Under the pieces are notes generated by a model. It saw only the letters and a program-made list of their open reading frames with translations. It did no database searches and was not told the DNA's origin. The translations under genes were made by a program, and so were the position numbers. From Phaseolus vulgaris (Eukaryota; Streptophyta; Magnoliopsida; Fabales; Fabaceae), in NCBI RefSeq assembly GCF_000499845.2, contig NC_023757.2, forward strand, positions 5,242,118 through 5,306,117: a stretch of 64,000 nucleotides of DNA, in the 5' to 3' direction. Shown piece after piece: positions 60,414 through 64,000 of the stretch (position 1 is the first letter of the stretch; each line of letters opens with the position of its first letter).

Positions 60414-62122
60414 ATGAAGGGAAGTAGTTCAATTGAAGTTGGAGAAGCCTCCAAGGGTGCATCCCCAAGAAAAGGGGTCACAAGAGGGTTATCTGTAATG
60501 GACTTTGTTTTGAGAATTCTTGCAGCAGTTGGAACCCTAGGTGCTGCATTGGCCATGGGAACCACCAATGAGACCCTTCCATTTACCACACAGTTCATCA
60601 AATTCAGAGCTGAATTTGATGACCTTCCCTCACTTGTGTAAGTGTGTGTTTAGTTTCAAGTATTTTCAATCAAGTTGATGAACAAACTGGTAACATATTA
60701 AGCAAATGTTTTAACTTACATCTTCATTCTCAAGAGTGATTTTTGTGTATCTGAAATCATGTGATTGAGTTGCTAGAAAAAAGTTGGCTAATACATTGGA
60801 TGTGTGTGAACATGCAAAACCAGGTTTTTTGTGATGGGAAACTCTATTGTTTCTGGCTATCTTGTGCTTTCACTTGTTCTATCTGTCTTCCACATGTTAA
60901 GGAGCACTGCAGTGAAGAGTAGAATTCTCCTTGTTGCTTTTGACACGGTAAACGAACAGATTCTCCTTATCACAAAGGCAATTTTTTTGGATATGGCAGC
61001 AAATTATTCAAACACGAATTTACATGTATTATTATAATTTTATTTAGTTTGATAAAAAACCTTAAAAAAAAGTCATACTTATCCTGAATTTTAATTGATT
61101 GATAGTATAAAGTTTTTATGTTATACACATATCCTGGAAAATATTTATTATGCATTACAAGAAATCATTATTGATATGTGGCTTTCAAACGATTATGGTA
61201 AAAAGGTAATAAATTGTATTACATACTATAAATTTGGTTCATAATATCCAAGCATAACCTATTTTCTAGTATAAAAGTTAAACTAAATAAAAACATATCC
61301 TATAATTAGAACCTTAAAATAAAGACACGGGATGCTGTCTCAATATTATTTAATATATATTTACTAAATGCTGGTTTTAATTGCCAAAAGTATTATTTTT
61401 GTATTTGCAGTTGTTATGCATAACATGCACTACTAGAAAATAATAAAAATCAGTTTTAGAAGAAAAAAAAAATTAAATTATATATTATATTAAAAATTAA
61501 AAAAATTATTAATATTTAAATTTTTTATTATTAATAAATAGTTTTTAAATTGATATCTAATTAGTTATTAATTATTTAATTTATAAAATTAGTAGTTAAA
61601 ATCTTTATAGTTAATTAAATATTAATTTAAAAATTATATATCAATAATGAAAACTAATTTAAATATTGATAATATTTTTAATTTTTAAAATAATATCTAA
61701 TTTAATCAATATAACAATTAATTATTTTTTATATTTAAAATTTGTTTTTATTTAATGATTTTTTTATAATAATGAAAAAAAATGAGATAATATATAAATT
61801 AGTGTCATGCTAAAATATATATACTAATTAATTTTGATGTTAACTCCTTAATTAGTCCTTAATTTTAATATTGTTGATGAAGTTTTGGTTAATGTTGTAA
61901 TAAAAGGTAATGATGGGTCTGATCACGGCTTCAGCCTCTGCAGCAACATCGATAGTGTACATAGCTCACAAAGGAAATGCAGGTGCCAATTGGTTTGCAA
62001 TCTGCCAACAATACAACAACTTTTGTGAACGCATTTCGGGTTCCCTCATTGGCTCTTACATTGCTGTTGCTCTCTTCACAATACTAATCATCATATCAGT
62101 TCTTGCAATCTCTCGAAACTGA
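60414..62122 (+). CDS. CASP: Casparian strip membrane domain protein (CASP), three exons
   Basis: Exons 60414-60637, 60824-60947 and 61907-62122, with GT/AG introns and kept phase, give 187 residues, the usual CASP length. Four membrane spans are visible at about 28-49, 75-98, 112-134 and 160-183. Typical CASP charged residues are present: Arg34 in span 1 and Asp115 in span 3. The first outer loop carries [13 protein letters not shown] (residues 52-64) and DDLP, the signature separating true CASPs from CASP-like proteins; the second loop has [11 protein letters not shown]. CASPs mark the endodermal plasma membrane where the lignin Casparian strip forms and recruit peroxidases and respiratory burst oxidase; that role is known for the family and inferred here. 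The 959-bp second intron contains a foldback-type repeat. It converges on the PsbQ-like gene. Confidence 0.95.
61428..61800. mobile_element. AT-rich MITE in CASP intron 2
   Basis: Opens CACTACTAGAAAATAATAAA. It contains AATAGTTTTTAAATTGATATC followed by TAATTAG, matching the foldback element at 20.95 kb at 27 of 28 bases. The right end is not clear. Lies wholly inside the intron. Confidence 0.5.
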
Positions 62123-62460
62123 TCTCTTCTCCAACTGTTCATGCCCTTTTCTTCTTACAACTTGGTTTCAACAAAAAACAATCGTCTTCATCAAAAACTT
62201 TCTAGTGTGCACTTGTGGTTTGGTATCGAAGTGTGTAAATGTTGAACTTTTAGTTTCTGGGTGTAATCGATGTGTAACAGCAGAGCATGATTGAGCCTTC
62301 GTGTTAAACTTTAAATATTTGGAAAAAAGTTGCAAATTCTGATGACAAGTATGTACATAATGCATATATATGTATATATTAAAAAAGAGTAACATGAGGT
62401 TTTATACCACAAAATTAGAATTCCGAATACTGATATATTCCCTGCATCTTCCTCCTTGTG
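62123..62460. other. Convergent 3' region between CASP and the PsbQ-like gene
   Basis: 338 bp that must hold both 3' UTRs. A tract with GCATATATATGTATATATTA lies near 62360. Two short open frames here have no support. Confidence 0.6.
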
Positions 62461-63983
62461 CTATGTTAGTATGGCCACAAGTTCATCTATTGACTTCAAT
62501 GTCTTCTCGTAGTATAGGTATGATTCATACACCTTTGGCGTCCGAATATACCGATCAAACTGAACAAAATGCAAACCAAAAATCACTTTTTTAAGACACG
62601 TGATTTTATTAAGGGAAAAAGGTTTGCAAGTGCTAACTTAGGTTTCTGCTTAAATTCATCAGTTCAGATAAATCATGCATAACATGTCATTATAGATGAG
62701 TAATGAGAGTATCCAATTCAGCTCATACAAATTTTACATATAATTAGACAAGTAGCAAGAGTATAAGGGTGTTTACACTATTTTCTTTACAATAATTTTT
62801 AGGAGAAAAATAATGAACATAAAATAGAGTTAATTTCCTGTATTATGTTTAAAATAATTTTTAGAAGTTCTTTTTATAATATTTTTAATTTATGATAAAA
62901 GGGACAATTTATTTTTTTATATACTTTTTTTCTAAAATTAATCATCTCATCCAACCATGCTCTAATAATAATCAACCTTATTTCCTAATTCATTAGATTA
63001 CAAGAAAATAATTAAAAAAGTAATTTTAATAGTAAAAACATTATTATATATAAAACAGTTTCTATTATTAATAAAATTGTTTTTAAATTTTTATATAATT
63101 AGTTACTAAAATTGTAAATACTAAATATTTTAGATTTTAAAATTAATAGCTAAAATCTTAGTAACTAATTAAACTAATTAATTAATTAAATATAAATTTA
63201 TACATTATTTTATAAATATAAAAATTATTTAGATATAATAATTTTTTAGTTTATAAAATAGTATGTAATTTAATGATTTAATGAGATTTTTACTTAAAAT
63301 TAACTTTTATTTAATAATTTTTTCTTAGGATTATAAATAAAATTGAAATGAATGAATAATATATAAGTTCTGCATATTGGTTCATAAACCTGAAGAAGAA
63401 AACTTCTGAGAAATCATGACATATGCACTTGTTAATATGTTAAGTTTTTGAAGTAATAAGCATTAGATTTGAGATGTGGATAATATGAATGAGAAAGTAA
63501 GAAGAAGTAACAGTGAAATACCTCGCCAAAGTTGGAGACCAATTCATTAGCAGTCTTGACATAGTCCTTGCGACGATTCTGAGGCAAGGTGGAGAAAGCA
63601 GTTCTCAAATCCTGGTCGAGGTAGGCCTGTTTGATGCGTATGTAGAACATGATATACCTCCAAGACAGTGTCTCCAGAGGCTCCCTCATGTCGTGGAGCC
63701 CTTCAGCAGTCTGCTTTATGCGGGCCACTGCGTCTTCCGGGGAAAGCCCGGGCCCGAAGAAGTGCTCCCAGATGAAGGAGCGGGTGCCCCAGTTCTGGGC
63801 CAGGGCTTGTTGGGTGCTGCCATGCGCTGCTACCACTGCTGTTGAAGTGGCCAGGAATGTGGAGATGAGGTTCCTTCTGTTGGTGCCGGTGTGGGGGAGA
63901 GTGGTGGTGGTGGTGGAGGGCTTTTTGTGGTGGGTTTTGAGGTGGGCGTGGAGGAGTGTGGTGGCGTGAGTGAAGCTGGACAT
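62461..63983 (-). CDS. PsbQ-like protein, lumenal subunit of chloroplast NDH (PNSL2/PNSL3/PQL class), two exons
   Basis: Exon 1 is 63983-63522 (154 codons); exon 2 is 62559-62461 (32 codons plus stop). The 962-bp intron is phase 0 with GT/AG ends, and the protein is 186 residues. The N-terminus is a bipartite plastid/thylakoid signal: a Ser/Thr/His-rich transit peptide, a twin arginine TNRRNLI at 34-40, a hydrophobic stretch and an ALAQ cleavage site at 60-63, implying Tat export to the lumen. The mature part contains WGTRSFIWEHFFGPGLSPED, IKQTAEGLHDMR, SWRYIMFYIRIKQAYL and, in exon 2, RTPKVYESYLYYEKTLKSID, all PsbQ-family. Such proteins stabilise the NDH-photosystem I supercomplex used in cyclic electron flow. 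Which paralogue it is cannot be settled by eye. The ATG is 18 bp from the window edge, so the promoter is outside. Confidence 0.94.
62990..63335. mobile_element. AT-rich MITE in the PsbQ-like gene intron
   Basis: Starts near TTACAAGAAAATAATT and contains CAGTTTCTATTATTAATAAA then TTGTTTTTAAATTTTTATATAATTAG, related to the elements at 20.85-21.12 and 61.43-61.80 kb. Ends are approximate. Confidence 0.4.
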
Positions 63984-64000
63984 GGTTTGGGTTTGGATAA

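Noticed and set aside
60305..60601. 98-codon minus-strand frame
   Set aside because: Reverse shadow of CASP exon 1.
63513..63969. Plus-strand frames of 110 and 106 codons
   Set aside because: Reverse shadows of exon 1 of the PsbQ-like gene.
1..64000. CRISPR arrays, operons, prokaryotic defence systems
   Set aside because: Sequence is clearly plant nuclear DNA with introns and plant transposons; no regularly spaced repeat-spacer structure was seen.

Overview
The window is a stretch of nuclear chromosome from a dicot plant, most likely a legume of the bean/cowpea group (Phaseoleae). It is very AT-rich, its genes have GT/AG introns, three host genes encode plant-specific or plastid/endodermis proteins, and the repeats are typical of plants: Ty1/copia and Ty3/gypsy fragments, CACTA (En/Spm) elements with CACTA-CAAGAAAA ends, LINE tails and tRNA-like SINE pieces. 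The species call is an inference from overall character, not from a search.

Only about five host genes are supported. They are: a single-exon serine-rich/poly-Q protein (21339-22160, minus); a candidate 49-residue membrane microprotein (28589-28738, plus) with two G-boxes upstream; a six-exon endosulfine/ARPP19-family phosphoprotein (40724-42538, minus); a three-exon Casparian strip membrane domain protein (60414-62122, plus); and a two-exon PsbQ-like thylakoid-lumen protein of the chloroplast NDH complex (62461-63983, minus). The last two converge tail to tail with 338 bp between their stop codons. Exon boundaries were worked out by hand from reading frame plus GT/AG sites, and they keep phase throughout.

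Layout: 0.4-2.3 kb, decayed CACTA transposase-associated gene (minus). 3.1-3.8 kb, two adjacent inverted-repeat MITEs. 4.32-4.64 kb, an intact mini-CACTA with a TTA duplication. 5.4-6.7 kb, decayed copia gag. 6.8-8.3 kb, LTR-like sequence. 9.9-12.6 kb, a structurally complete but internally deleted copia element (LTRs, AGAAT target duplication, primer site, polypurine tract). 13.9-15.4 kb, an element with long imperfect inverted ends. 15.5-18.1 kb, decayed copia LTR and gag. 18.3-19.8 and 25.6-26.8 kb, two copies of a dispersed LTR-like repeat. 23.2-24.1 kb, gypsy gag cut by a CACTA end. 24.2-25.5 kb, AT-rich arrays with tRNA-like sequences. 26.9-28.2 kb, gypsy pol 3' end and LTR. 30.2-31.6 kb, gypsy fragment and MITEs. 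34.4-37.0 kb, transposon ORF and gypsy gag/protease. 44.5-46.6 kb, copia remnant (minus). 47.9-51.1 kb, two CACTA-type regions. 52.5-53.0 kb, 5'-truncated LINE with a 19-bp target duplication. 53.7-58.3 kb, LINE and copia remnants interrupted by a repeat copy.

The host genes do not form a pathway. They are ordinary euchromatic genes separated by 2-18 kb of nested, mostly dead transposons. I found no convincing new multi-gene system. The points most worth a second look are the microprotein ORF, the LTR that carries a duplicated LTR/polypurine junction, the palindromic subterminal array of the 51-kb CACTA end, the tRNA-like/AT-array association, and the related elements in the last introns of the convergent gene pair.
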